A stretch of 64,000 bases of DNA, taken from Okapia johnstoni. Lineage: Eukaryota; Chordata; Mammalia; Artiodactyla; Giraffidae. The stretch is taken from positions 29,206,001 through 29,270,000 of the forward strand of contig CM044311.1 in NCBI GenBank assembly GCA_024291935.2, in the 5' to 3' direction. The notes beneath the pieces were generated by a model. The model saw nothing but the letters and a program-made list of their open reading frames with translations, was not told where the DNA came from and made no database searches. Below, piece by piece: positions 1-11,303 of this stretch; positions within the stretch are counted from its first letter, which is position 1, and every line of letters begins with the position of its first letter. Both the position numbers and the translations under genes were made by a program.

Positions 1-532
1 TTAGGACGCTATATGATTATATTACAACTCTTAGACACATGTAAATTGTGATTTTTCTCTTTTCTATTTCTCATTCCAAAAAATGAATTTTGTGAGCGAT
101 TTTAGATGATGTTGTTATATCCACAGATCAAACAACATTAGAGGTTGATGGATCAAAACATTAATGTTTTCCTTTCATAGAGAAAATTAGAGAATAAAGT
201 TAGGTGGCCTCTTAAACACTTGAATGATCTAGTCATGTTTCTATATCATCACGGCACTCTGGGATATCCAGATGGTTGCTTTAGATTATGCTAAAAAGAA
301 TTTTACTTTACTGTTCTTGCTGTGTCACATTGCAATAATCTGAATATGCTAGTTAGATAATGGGCAAAAAGTTTAAGGAAATGAGATACATTTCTCCTGA
401 TCATGTCTTTTATGGTAAAAAATATTAAAATTTATCCTTGCACAAGATAAGGGAATTTGGGAACTGTATCAATTACCTGTCTCAATGGATAAGCACATAC
501 AGAGAAATATGGAAAACTGAACATAGTCATAG

Positions 533-742
533 TTAAGTGTTAGTCACTCAGTCATGTCAAACTCTTTGTGACCCCATGGACTGTAGCCTGCCAGGCTTCA
601 CTGTCCATGGGATTTCTCAGGCAAGCATACTGTAGTGGGTTGCTACTCCCTTCTCCAGGGGATCTTCTTGACCCAGGGATCGATCCCAGGTCATCTTCAT
701 TGCAGGCAGATTCTTTACCTTCTGAGGCACTAGGGAAGCCCA
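533..742 (-). mobile_element. Bov-tA SINE, antisense
   Basis: The segment reads as the reverse complement of a tRNA-Glu-derived ruminant SINE. The GTCACTCAGTCATGTC tail region is at the left and the tRNA-like head (GGGCTTCCCTAGTG on the minus strand) ends near 742. The B-box region is recognisable around 675-695. Confidence 0.85.
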
Positions 743-751
743 GTTATAGTA

Positions 752-912
752 TGCATGAGTGCTCAGTCACTACAGTCCTGTCTGACTCTTTGCAACCCCA
801 TGGACTGTAGCCCGCCAGGCTCCTCTATCCATGGGATTCTCCAGGCAAGAATACTGGAGTGGTTTGCCATGCCCTCCTCCAGGGGAAGGCATGAACCACT
901 GGGGAAGTCCCA
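752..912 (-). mobile_element. Bov-tA SINE, antisense, internally deleted
   Basis: This is a second antisense SINE directly after the first. The BovA part is intact, but most of the tRNA-derived part between CTCCAGGGGA and the GGGGAAGTCCC end is missing, so the B box is lost. Confidence 0.8.
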
Positions 913-946
913 GTTATAGCATATCCTTGTATTAATATTGAAAACT

Positions 947-1138
947 ACTAGGAACTTCCCTAGTGGTCTTGTTGCTAAGACTTCCCCCTTCAATGCAGGG
1001 GGTGTGCATTCTGTCTCTGGTTGGAGAGCTAAGATCCCACTGGACTCATGGCCAAAACCCAAAACATAAAATAGAAGCATTATTGTAGCAAATTCAATAA
1101 CGACTTTCAAAATGGTCTATTTCAAAAAAACTTAAAAA
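947..1138 (+). mobile_element. CHR-type cetartiodactyl SINE
   Basis: It begins with GAACTTCCCTAGTGGTC, which resembles a tRNA-derived head. It continues through a diverged middle and ends with the characteristic A-rich tail region (AACATAAAATAGAAGC, then CAAATTCAATAA) typical of CHR-family SINEs of whales, hippos and ruminants. The family name is from memory; the difference from neighbouring Bov-tA copies is clear in the sequence. Confidence 0.6.
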
Positions 1139-2860
1139 TAAGAAAGTTACTGAACTGTGCTGCTGTGTTGATTGTTTTCTCATTGTTGTACAACAGAAGT
1201 TTGCTTTTGCTTTTAAGGACTGAGAAAACATTAGTCCATTTCCATGCACCTCCTCATGAGTACAAGTTGAATTCTTAAATTGAATGTGGCATTTTAGAAT
1301 TTTTGTGGTCCAGAGGAAAAATAATGTATATTAAACATTCATCAGGCATCTAGGACATTCTTGGTTGCTTTACCCTTAACAAGTGGAAAAGATCATTATT
1401 TCCCATTTCGTGTATGAATAAACTGAGAATAGAAATCGTACAAAGTTTTGTTGGCTCATGTTTCTGTATTTGATTTGGATTGGGTATGCATTTCAGATAT
1501 CCAATTTCTTGAAAAAAATGATCTTCTCTCTAGAGAACTTAGGACAACTAGAATATGGTAATTGAGGGAAATGTTCTAAAATAACAGTATGTCATTTAAA
1601 TACATATTTTCCAGCAATAAAACTATTTTTCATTGCACTTTGGCTTAAATATTAAGATGACAAACAATGATATCTTCAGATGAGTGCTAAGAAGAATCAA
1701 TGCACAGTCCACTTGATTCAAAGGTACTAATTATCTCCCTCAGAAATTATGATGAAAGAACAGATAAACTTGGTTTCATGATATGACTGCCTTTAAGAGA
1801 AATAATCAGGACTAATGTGATTTTTTTAATGATGTTTACTCTTCCTGTTTAAGTTAATTGCACCCCTAGCATGTATTTAAAATCTTTTCTTAGTAGAAGA
1901 TAAACAACTGAAACTATCCAGAAATTTTCTTTCTGGATAATTTGGAAACAAAATCAATCTTTTATACAGTATTTTCCCAGCCTGATTGCTTTGGTTTCCT
2001 TTTAACATCTCATGAATTGAAAAAAATGAAAACATCTAGTTAATGATCTCTTGTCTTTTGAGAAAATGGCTGTAATGAATTTGCTTCACTCAGCTTCTGA
2101 CTTGACTCACATAACCGATTCTAGAAACAGAAGAAAATAAAAACTCTCAGTAGCCACGGTGGTAAACTTAAGCAAATCGGGAAACATTTTCTACAAAATG
2201 CCAGGATGATAGAGGGGAGAAGCCAATTTGTTCAGTGATGAGAAGTAAGCTGTTCTGTCTCCATCCTCTGCCATTTTCTTCCAGTTTCAGAAACTGGAAG
2301 AACATTTTTATCAAATAGAAAAATTGACAGCCATGCTTCTACTTCTTAGATGCTACTTTGTGATGTCAACATCTACAACCTGACTCAAATTTTCTACATC
2401 TAATTAGAAACCAACACTTTTGTAATACTAGTGGGATGGCACCAGGGCCCACATATAATTGAGACAGGTGGCGGCAGCTTTCTATCTTAAGCAAGATGTA
2501 ATATGCACAAATAAATCATTAGAAAGAAAGATGGGGTCGGGAAGACCTCCAGTCATGGTACACAGAGAGTGTTCTACAAATCCACGTACATCATTCATTC
2601 CAAACATTAAAAACTCAGGTGGTGAATATAGAAAGGGCTCATCTCATTCTTACAGGACCCACGTAAATAAAAACTTTTAAGTAGTGAAAGAGCATATCAA
2701 TTCAGCAAATGCTTCTGAAACATTGTTCTGGATTAAATCCCAATGAAAGATTAGGACTTGCATCCAAGCTGGCTCACAATCAACACAAACTTATTCCTTG
2801 GTCCTTGTAATGTAGTAATCACTGTATCTGGGGAAAGTTCTCCTTATTTAGAAATGAGCT
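1139..2860. other. Gene-free, no recognised element
   Basis: AT-rich sequence without a convincing reading frame, RNA gene or recent repeat. A short frame at 2459-2680 has no protein resemblance I recognise and is probably chance. Confidence 0.5.
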
Positions 2861-3046
2861 TTCCTGGTGGTTCCAAGGGTAAAGAATCTGCCTGCAATGT
2901 GGGAGACCTGGGTTTGATCCCCTGGAGTAGGAAATGGCAACCCACTCCAGTATTCTTGCTTGGGAAATCTCATGGACAGAGGGGTCCATGGGGTTGCAAA
3001 GAGTCAGACAAGACTGAGCACATACACACACATACACACACATTTT
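2861..3046 (+). mobile_element. Bov-tA SINE with (CA) tail
   Basis: Sense-orientation SINE. It shows the head CTTTCCTGGTGGTTC, a B-box-like GGGTTTGATCCC and the BovA part, and ends in a CACACATACACACACA simple-repeat tail. A deletion after the B box shortens the middle. Confidence 0.8.
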
Positions 3047-3531
3047 TAAAGAGGGAAATTAAAATGTATGATAAATTAAAATACATGATAAAGCTACAGC
3101 AAAGAAGTCTGTGAAATTTCAGAGAAACAGAAGACTTCAAAAGTTATTTAAAGAACTATAATGATGAGTATGTTAATTCTCCTCAGGATACAAGGTGTTT
3201 CCATATTAATTATGAATTGCAGAAGACCACAAAGAAAGAGCCAGTTGGCATGAAGGTGAATAGACATGATAAAAAGGAAATGGGTGAGAAAAATAAAAAC
3301 TTTACGTATTCCTTAAAGGAAAAAAGCAAAATTGGAAGGAGAGTACAGCATTCCAGGTAAAGTCTATGATAATAAATTCACACCTTTAAATATCCTGTAA
3401 ATGAAAAGAAATTAACACCTTGAATATGCATTCAAATTAAAAAAAAAAACAGAATGGCGAAGAGAAAAATCCTAGAAATACCAAGGCAGAATGACGAAGT
3501 TGCTTACAAAGAATAAAAGAATATTCATACT

Positions 3532-4387
3532 CAGTTCAGTTCAGTTCAGTTCAGTCACTCAATCATGTCCAACTCTTTGTAACCCTATGGACTGCAGCAT
3601 GCCAGGCCTCCCTGTCCATCACCAACTCCCAGAGTTTACTCAAACCCATGTCCATTGAGTCGGTGATGCCATCCAACCATCTCATCCTGTGTCATCCCCT
3701 TCTCCTCCCGCCTTCAATCTCTCCCAACATCAGGGTCTTTTCAGATGAGTCAGCTCTTCACATCAGGTGGTGAAAGTATTGGAGTTTCAGCTTCAACATC
3801 AGTCCTTCCAGTGAATATTCAGGACTGATTGTCTTTAAGATGGACTGGTTGGATCTCCTTGCAGTCCAAGGGACTCTCAAGAATCTTCTTCAAAAGCATC
3901 AATTCTTCTGTGGTCAGTTTTCTTTATAGTCCAACTCTCATATCCATATATGACTACTGGAAAAACCATAGCTCTGACCAGGTGGACCTTTTTTGGCTAG
4001 TAATGTCTCTGCTTTTTAATATGCCGTCTAAGTTGGTCATAACTTTTCTTCCAAGAAGCAAGCGCCTTTTAATTTCATGGCTGCAGTCACCATCTGCAGT
4101 GATTTCGGAGCCTCTCAAATAAAGTCTGACACTGTTTCCACTGTTTCCCCATCTATTTGCCATGAAGTGATGGAAGCAGATGCCATGATGTTAGTTTTCT
4201 GAATGTTGAGCTTTAAAACAAGTTTTTCACTCTCCTCTTTCACTTTCAACAAGAGGCTCATTTTTCTTTGCTTTCTGCTATAGGGTGGTGTCATCTGCAT
4301 ATCTGAGGTTATTGATATTTCTTCCGGCAATCTTGATTCCAGCTTGTGCTTCATCCAGCCCAGAGATTCTCATGATGATATGACATG
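3532..4387 (-). mobile_element. BovB (RTE) LINE 3' end, antisense
   Basis: The left end carries repeated TCAGT units, the complement of the BovB tail. The rest matches antisense BovB reverse-transcriptase and 3' sequence found at several other places in this window. It is flanked by the 11-bp direct repeat ATATTCATACT (3521-3531 and 4388-4398), a target-site duplication. It is 5' truncated to about 860 bp and the frame is broken by stops. Confidence 0.88.
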
Positions 4388-4489
4388 ATATTCATACTAG
4401 TCTCAGCATTTAACTTTGGAACATTTTTTTCATGTATTCATTGGCAATTTGCTTTTCTTCTTTCGTGAATCACTAGTTAACATTATTTG

Positions 4490-4697
4490 GGCTTCCCTGG
4501 TGGCTCAGTGGGAAAGAATTTGCCTGCCAGTGCAGGGGACCTGGGTTCAATTCCTGGTCCAAGAAGATCCTCTGAAGAAAGAAATGGCAACCCACTCCAG
4601 TATTCTTGCCTGAAAAACCCCATGGTCAAGGGAGCCTAGTGGTCTACAGTCCTTGGGGACACAAAGAGTCAGACATGACTTAGTGACTGAACAACAA
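4490..4697 (+). mobile_element. Bov-tA SINE, sense
   Basis: Starts GGGCTTCCCTGGTGGCTCAG (A box), has a GGGTTCAATTCC B box, and ends in the BovA unit with GACATGACTTAGTGACTGAAC. Confidence 0.88.
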
Positions 4698-4878
4698 TAG
4701 TTAATACTATTTACTATTTTTAAAACTAAGATTTCAGTTTCATAACTGATCTTAAATGTTGGTTCTTATTTTAAAATTCAAACAATATAGAGGTATAAAG
4801 AAAAAAAAAAGTCTCTTGCATTTCTCAATATTCACCATAATTCCTCTGAGCAGAGATAGCTACTCTCAATTAATGTTA

Positions 4879-5016
4879 AGATGGTTGGATGGTATCACCA
4901 ACTCAATGGATATGAATCTGAGCAGACTCCAGGAGGTAGTGAAGGACAGGGAAGCCTGGTGTGCTGCAGTCCATGGGGTTGCAGAGAGTTAGACACAACT
5001 TAGTGAATGAACTACA
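4879..5016 (+). mobile_element. BovB LINE 3' tail fragment
   Basis: ATGGTTGGATGGTATCACC through AGACACAACTTAGTGAATG corresponds to the last 140 bp or so of BovB as seen in the longer copies here. It is strongly 5' truncated. Confidence 0.75.
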
Positions 5017-6197
5017 ATGTTTTAGAAAATATCGCTGAGGAAGGCTAAATTAACACTTAGATGTTTGGAGTTAGGAAGCCTGAGAATGACAAGGATCTGC
5101 ATGAGAATCACTGTGACAAAACAGGGTGGATTTGGAAAGAAAATGAGAAGAGACTATTTTTTCTCCTTGAATTAAGTGTAAAGAAATGAAATGTATTTAC
5201 TTAGATAAATAGCGCTTTTCTAATCTACTTGACCTGAAGTTAAAGTGGGTTTGAAGTTTTCTAGGTTATGTGGCTTTGTGGTAGCCGGAGTTCAGATGTG
5301 ACCAAGAGATAGCTACACAGTTGGCCAGCTCAGAAAGGAAACCAAAAGCCAAAAATAAGCAGAATATGCAAATTCTTAGGATAGTTTTAATGCAAGTTAT
5401 TTCCCAAGACTTTTTAAGACTAGGTTTTAAACATATCTGTTTATGGATACAGCCTATGATTAAATGGGATTTTTTTTATGGTTAAAATTAAATGAGCAAT
5501 AAAAAATTTTATAGATTAACTCTCAGGATTAAATCTCTATAATTTTACTCATCTCTAACCATAAGGAGGCAGAGTAGATATAAACTTTCCAATAGACCTA
5601 AACTTTCCAGTTAAGAGATATACTGAAAAAAGATTAAAAGGCAGATTGACTTGCAGAAATGCATTTAAATTGTTCAGTGAGCATATGGAAAGTTATTTGC
5701 ATTGGTTAATGGAGCATCACAAAAAATGAAGTTCTTTCTTTTTCATCTCACTGGTATTTAAAGGCAAATAAAACCAATCTGACTGCATTAAAATTCTGAA
5801 AGTTTGGTTTGGCAGAAATACCTCAGAGAGGAATGAGAAGATATCTCCTCACATCTCTGCCTGAATTCCAAAGACATGTGAAGATAAAGGACTGGCAGTT
5901 GGAGGTCAAAACATAGCAATTTTTATTAATAAAGCTTGTGGGGGAAATATGTAGCAGCATAATAGATTCAAATGGTCTCCAATTATTGAAGTTCAACATT
6001 CAAAATTTTTACTAAGGCTTGTGCTGATATAATCTATGATATGAGAAACAGAGAATTAATACACCTTGAGGCCAACTCACAGCTAAGAAGAAAAAAGAGA
6101 AAGAGCAGTGCTTCTTTACTTCCATTTTAAAATTATATGACCTTTTTTTTCTGCATCTCAGCAGTTGCATACGAGATGTCGCACACTGAAATGTCTT
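5017..6197. other. Gene-free, no recognised element
   Basis: AT-rich unique-looking sequence. I see no supported gene, RNA or recent repeat. Confidence 0.5.
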
Positions 6198-6900
6198 TCC
6201 TGTTATCCGTGGTAGCGTAATAAATTGCCCCCCAATTAAGTGGCTAAAATAAAATGTTTTATTATATTTTATGATTCTGTGGGTCAGAAATCCAAACAGG
6301 GTTCAGCTGTAAATTCTTCTGTTCCATGTGGTATTGGTTGGGGTCATTTGGGGACATTCAGCTGATGGGCTGCCTGAGAAATCCAAAAGGGATTCATTTG
6401 CCTCAGCAGAGACTGCTGGAAAGTTAGGTTCAATTGTGTTCTTCTCCCTCTCCACGTAGTCTCAGGACTTCCCCACACGTTTCCTCCAGCTGAACGTCTT
6501 ACATGGAGACTCAAGACTTCAAAGGTGAGTATTTAAGATACAGGAAATGGAAATATTAGTCGCTTAAGACTTGGCCCCAGAATCTGGCACCTCATCATAT
6601 TCGTCACATCGTATTTTCAAAGCAGTCAAAGGGCCCTCTCAGATTCAAACAGCAGAGCTGGGGGTGGGAGGGGCACAGATACTCCGTAAGTCCATGAGAG
6701 GATTGCCAAGGAATTTGTCATTTTTACTGTGTTATAGTTTGCCTGTCCTCTGACTTCACAGAAGTTACATTCAGCCCTTCCCATGACTCCTGTGTTTTCA
6801 TCGCACCACAGCATCACACTCAGGCCAGGTACCAGGTGTGAATGAGGCGCCTTCACTTTTGGGGCTTGATTTCTATCTGATAAGCTATGAACTAAAGACA
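6198..6900. repeat. Probable old LTR-like interspersed repeat
   Basis: The part near 6205-6420 (AATAAATTGCCCCCCAATTAAGTGG, then CTGTGGGTCAGAAATCC) resembles a widespread ancient mammalian LTR-type repeat in its antisense orientation. The right half is more diverged. I am unsure of the family. Confidence 0.35.
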
Positions 6901-7009
6901 CAAGTTTTTCCACTACCACACAATGCTGAGACAAAATGAGAGTGGTAGAAAATCCAGTTTGAATAAGGAGGGAATTAGAGGCAGAGTGTTTATTGAAATC
7001 TAGAAAGTG

Positions 7010-7232
7010 TGGAAGTGTTAGTTGCTCAGTTGTGTCTGATTCTTTATGAGCCCATGGACTATAGTTCTCCAGGCTTCTCTGTCCATGGGATTCTCTGGGA
7101 TTCTCCAGGCAAGAATTCAGGAGTGGGTTGCCATTCCCTTCTCCAAGGGATCTTCCTGACCCAGGGATTGAACCCAGGTCTCCTGCATTGCAGGCAGATT
7201 CTTTATCGTCTGAGCCACTGGGGAAGCCCATC
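7010..7232 (-). mobile_element. Bov-tA SINE, antisense
   Basis: Antisense SINE with intact B-box complement (GGGATTGAACCC) and head complement GGGGAAGCCC at the right. A perfect 10-bp tandem duplication, GGGATTCTCT/GGGATTCTCC, lies inside at about 7087-7106. Confidence 0.87.
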
Positions 7233-7539
7233 AAAATCAGAGGTTGGGGATAATTTTATTCCCTTGAAATGATTCCCCTCTACTCTTGGGCCTTCTAGCT
7301 CTTGGTTCGGCTTTTTAGGTCCTTCTCTATATTTACTGATTGATTTTTTTTGCAACAAGGTGACCTCAACCGCCTGCTTCCTGCCCACAGTAGGGTGAAG
7401 AGGTCCAAAGACTCCTTTGTATTTTGTACTTTTAAAATCCATTCCATTAGCATAAACCATTTACAATTTTCCTTTTATCTTTTTCTTTCTTTCTTTCTCT
7501 TTTAACCAGATAGGCCCTTTCTACCTAGGGCTAAGAGTA

Positions 7540-8180
7540 ATGATGCTGCGGGGAAGCATCTATAAGATCCTTTAGAGCCTTAGGAGTCAAGGTCTTATAT
7601 TTTTTGAGGTCTCAACAAGGTGATATATAGCAACCACACATTTACAATCTTTACTGTGAGTTTCTTTTAGGTGCTTTGGATTTTATATTTGCTAAGGCTA
7701 TTTCTTTCTTTGAGAGTTTTTGGGGGAATGATTAGGTATGAAAAACAGTTTTCAAGCCCAACAATCCCTGGATTCTTGGTATTTTCTCTAAATTCTTAAA
7801 GGCTAAGTGAAAATGGTGCAATTCTTTCTTTTGTTTCTCTTTCATTTCCCACCCTTTGTTTTTTCATTTTGCATTTAATCATAGGAAGAAGCATGTAGGA
7901 ATTTTCCACATTCTGTCTATAAATTTGTTCAACAAGTTCATTAAATGCCTTATTTATTTTCTACATTATGACTGAGAGCTATGTTACCAAACTTTCCAAC
8001 AACAATTTTCTTACTGTTTTTCAAATTTTCACCATCTTCTGTGGTCTCATCGACTTTAATCAGACCCTTCTATCTTCTCCCTGCCATGCTGTACCCAAAC
8101 CAATGTCAACTGGTTTAGGTTTTTGTTATGACAGCACCTTGATTCCAGGCACCAAATTTTGTAGGATGCAACCCAGGAAG
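7540..8180 (-). repeat. Possible ERVL-MaLR internal remnant, antisense
   Basis: The stretch CATTTCCCACCCTTTGTTTT (about 7847), then GCATTTAATCATAGGAAGAAG, and finally TTATGACAGCACCTTGATTC followed by CACCAAATTTTG, resembles the 3' internal region of old MaLR-type LTR elements read in reverse. All frames are broken. The family is assigned from memory of the consensus style, so treat it as tentative. Confidence 0.35.
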
Positions 8181-10405
8181 AAGTACTATGAGTGATAAGA
8201 GATGGGGTTTTATTCTAGGGATTAAACCTTGCACAATCGTGGAACCTGGTGTACAACTCTTGGAAGAGTGTTATCTCTGCATCCAGTAGCCAGCCTGAAG
8301 TTGCTATTGGTCATTATGGTCAGAAGCAGAGAAAAGAAAAGTGGATGTGAAAGTGGGTGATCAAGGACAAACTGGAACCCACGTCTGTTTCTCAGAATCT
8401 CCAATGAGGATCATGTGGGTGACTGCAGAAGCAGCTGACACCTTCACATACAACTATGCACATGCCTGCCCCAGGACTCAGAAAAACTGAACAAGGAGAT
8501 CCCAGGGATAAGGAAGGGCTGTGGGCTTGAACATTGCCCTGTACAGGAGCCTGCAGATCAGTAACCATGTGGCAGTGAGCTGCAACAGCTTCTGACATCC
8601 TTTATGCACCTGCAAAGCCTAGCTGTTGCTGCTGCAGGGTCTGATATTTGTTTCCTTCCAAATATGATTTTCACTATGCCTACTCTGACCTGAAATTACA
8701 GAGATAAGAATTCTGGGAAATGTAGTTCCAGTTCAGCTAAATTGATACTCTGCAAATTCACTGAAAATGGATATAATTTCTTTGAGCTGAGTCCATCCTC
8801 TCAAGTCTCTGAGGTACTTCAACTTTGAAAGAGTTCAAGAATTAATAGGAAACTTATAAATATTGCAACCCTCAGCAAATTTAGAAAAAAAGCCAATTCC
8901 TAGCCATCAGGGCTATTATTCTGGAACTCATTATTTAGCATTGCCAAGAGAATTAGTTGTAAATGAGTACAGCGATCGGTGGATGCAATGATGGATAGGA
9001 TATTCTGGTTTCAACTCTGACTGAATACTAGTGCTATCCATTTAATACCAGACAGTCAACACTCATGGTATAGATACATAAATTGTAAAGTTCAACTCAT
9101 TCCTGTAGGAGGATTATTTTGATACAAGTATTTACAATATTTCTGGGAAAAATCCACAAAGACATACTTTTTTTTTTCTTCTGAAGTGGCAATCATAACA
9201 TTGTTAATGTCTTAGGAAAGTGTGTATATTCGCAAAGTTGGAAGCTTCTCTTTAAAATCTGGAAAATCTTCTTCATTATCACTTCCTGACTCTTCACTGC
9301 TGTGTTAAAGGGGAGCTTTGTCAGGGAATGTGGGCTCCACTTGTGGGAAGGTATTTTTAGCCCTGTGGTTTCCACGTTTCAGTTGTTGACTTGCTTAGAC
9401 CCACAAAATCTTCCTGCTTTCACGTTTGTTTCAGCTGGAGAAAACGTCCTCTGTAGGTTTCCCAGCTGAAGCGGCTGTTGATGTTTTTGCTGTCCATGTA
9501 ACTAACTGCGCAGAAAGAACAGATAACTCTGTCTCCTCCACTTCTGAATTCCATAACATTCATGTACATGTTCATTTAAGACAGTTAATGTTTGCACGCC
9601 CACCTGTAATAGCTCTACCACCCTGATTATTTCCAGTAACACTTGTGCTTCCTGCTCTTAAACTCGAGGTCAGGTTACATGAATTCCAGATTAGACTCTT
9701 CCTTGTTTCTGGATGCTAAAGGGCCATATCACTGAAAGTCTCTCCATAAGGAAACATTTGTCCAAATTAGATATAACATAGATATAATCAGGCACTATGG
9801 GATGTTTAGTCCTTTTAAAGTGTTATGTGCGAATATCACTGGAAAAAGAGTTGACACATGTTTATAACTAGAAAATAACTTGAAGGAAAAGAATTTCCAT
9901 ATTACAAGAGCTACCAATTGAACAAATAAGACAAGAGTCAAAAGAAAAAAGAGCAATATTAGAGTGTTCACTTTCTCTTACTACTTATTTCTAATGACAC
10001 AGTCATATAAATGTTAAAAAACACATTGATTTATTTTATCCTTTACACCCTGATTAGAGACTACTTAAAACTGGAATGATTGACAAAATGTAAATTACAC
10101 TAACACAAGAGGGCAGGATTCTCATATATATTTTTGAAATAAATTGCCAGGACTTCAAAAATTCTAGATATTTTGACACATTATAAAAGAAGTAAAAGGT
10201 ATCCTAAGCAAAATTAGCCCTTCAAGGTGATTATTTTGCCAGGTTCTTTATTTAATTATTGGTAAGTAGTTCTTGAATTTAAACTATTTGCATCAATAAA
10301 ATAAAATAAGTAGAAAAACAAGTTTAACTGAAATACAGTTGCACTGATTTAAATGTTTTATGGAGATGCAAGAAATAGCATCATATATTCTTATATTTTA
10401 TATTG
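8181..10405. other. Gene-free stretch with one odd coding-like patch
   Basis: Mostly unrecognised AT-rich sequence. On the minus strand around 9190-9560 a run of codons reads like diverged coding sequence (acidic Ser/Glu/Asp-rich segment near 9255-9305) but is interrupted by stops and frame changes; it is listed separately. Confidence 0.45.
9190..9560 (-). pseudogene. Possible decayed coding sequence, unidentified
   Basis: Read on the minus strand, the stretch contains a frame with SSEESGSDNEEDFPDF near 9255-9305 and another frame rich in Thr/Ala/Ser upstream (about 9440-9550), separated by stops. Acidic serine-rich runs like this are common in nuclear proteins, so a processed-pseudogene fragment is possible. 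I do not recognise the parent and chance is not excluded. Confidence 0.2.
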
Positions 10406-10436
10406 TAAAAAGTCGGACACGACTGAGCAGCTTTAC
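10406..10436 (+). mobile_element. SINE tail scrap
   Basis: Only AAAAAGTCGGACACGACTGA and a few more bases remain: the distal end of a Bov-tA/BovB-type unit. No head is present. Confidence 0.5.
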
Positions 10437-11004
10437 TTACATTTTTATATTCTTTGTTGTATATTAAAACAATGCAGTATTTTTGTAAAGCCAGATACTT
10501 CAGTGGAGTGTAATAAAAAGCATGGAAACACAAACAAGTAAGAATTTATTATATAACAGAGAAATCATTTTAATTAACCATTTGAAGAATAAATAAGGTT
10601 AGATCCTTAACTTACACCATGCAATAATATTAGTTCTAGATCGATTATATATTTGAATGCTTAATATGAAATAACATGCCAGAGGGAAAGCTGGAAAAAT
10701 TCATATAGTTTAATGATGAAAAGGCCTTCTGAAGGATGTCACCCAAAATAAGGCACCACAAAGGAGAAAATGACAATCTTGAGTACAAATTGCAAGTTTT
10801 CATTTCAAAGATCCCCAAGCAAAACTTGACAAATATGGAAAGTATATTTGCAGTAATTATTTATGCAATGGTCTGTATTCCTTTCATATAAGGACTTAAA
10901 AATGATTAAGAAAATTGAGTCCCCAAAGAAAAAAATGGATAAAGAACTTAACTTACATAGAGCAGGAAATGATCAGTAGTTAAAGTAAAATACTCACCCT
11001 CTTT
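10437..11004. other. Gene-free, no recognised element
   Basis: AT-rich sequence with no supported feature. Confidence 0.5.
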
Positions 11005-11071
11005 TCCCCGGCATGCTGCAGTCCATGGGGTCACAAAGAGTAGGATATGACTTAGCGACTAAACAACAAAA
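11005..11071 (+). mobile_element. BovB/SINE 3' tail fragment
   Basis: GGCATGCTGCAGTCCATGGG, then TATGACTTAGCGACTAAACAAC, matches the terminal 60 bp shared by Bov-tA and BovB 3' ends. The short tail cannot tell the two apart. Confidence 0.65.
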
Positions 11072-11184
11072 ACAACAACAAAATCACACACTTGGCTTAT
11101 TACATTAGTGATTGGCAATCTTAAAGGAAATTAAATATCTAGAAGGCTAAGATTGTTGGAAAATGAGCTATCTAGCTACCTTAT

Positions 11185-11303
11185 ATTGTTATGCATGAAG
11201 GCCTGTGTTCCCTTAGAGTTCATATGTTGAAACCCTAGCCCCAAAGTCATGGTATTAGGATGTGGGACCTTTGGGAAGTAATTAGGACAAGATGGGGTCA
11301 TGA
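11185..11303 (+). repeat. MaLR (MLT1-type) LTR fragment
   Basis: AGTTCATATGTTGAAACC, then ATGGTATTAGGATGTGGGAC and CTTTGGGAAGTAATTAGGAC, follow the well-known MLT1 LTR pattern in sense orientation. The element is cut off at the right where BovB sequence begins. Confidence 0.7.

Noticed and set aside
6626..7234. 202-codon minus-strand open frame
   Set aside because: About a third is a translated Bov-tA SINE and the rest is an old repeat-like region. There is no splice context or homology.
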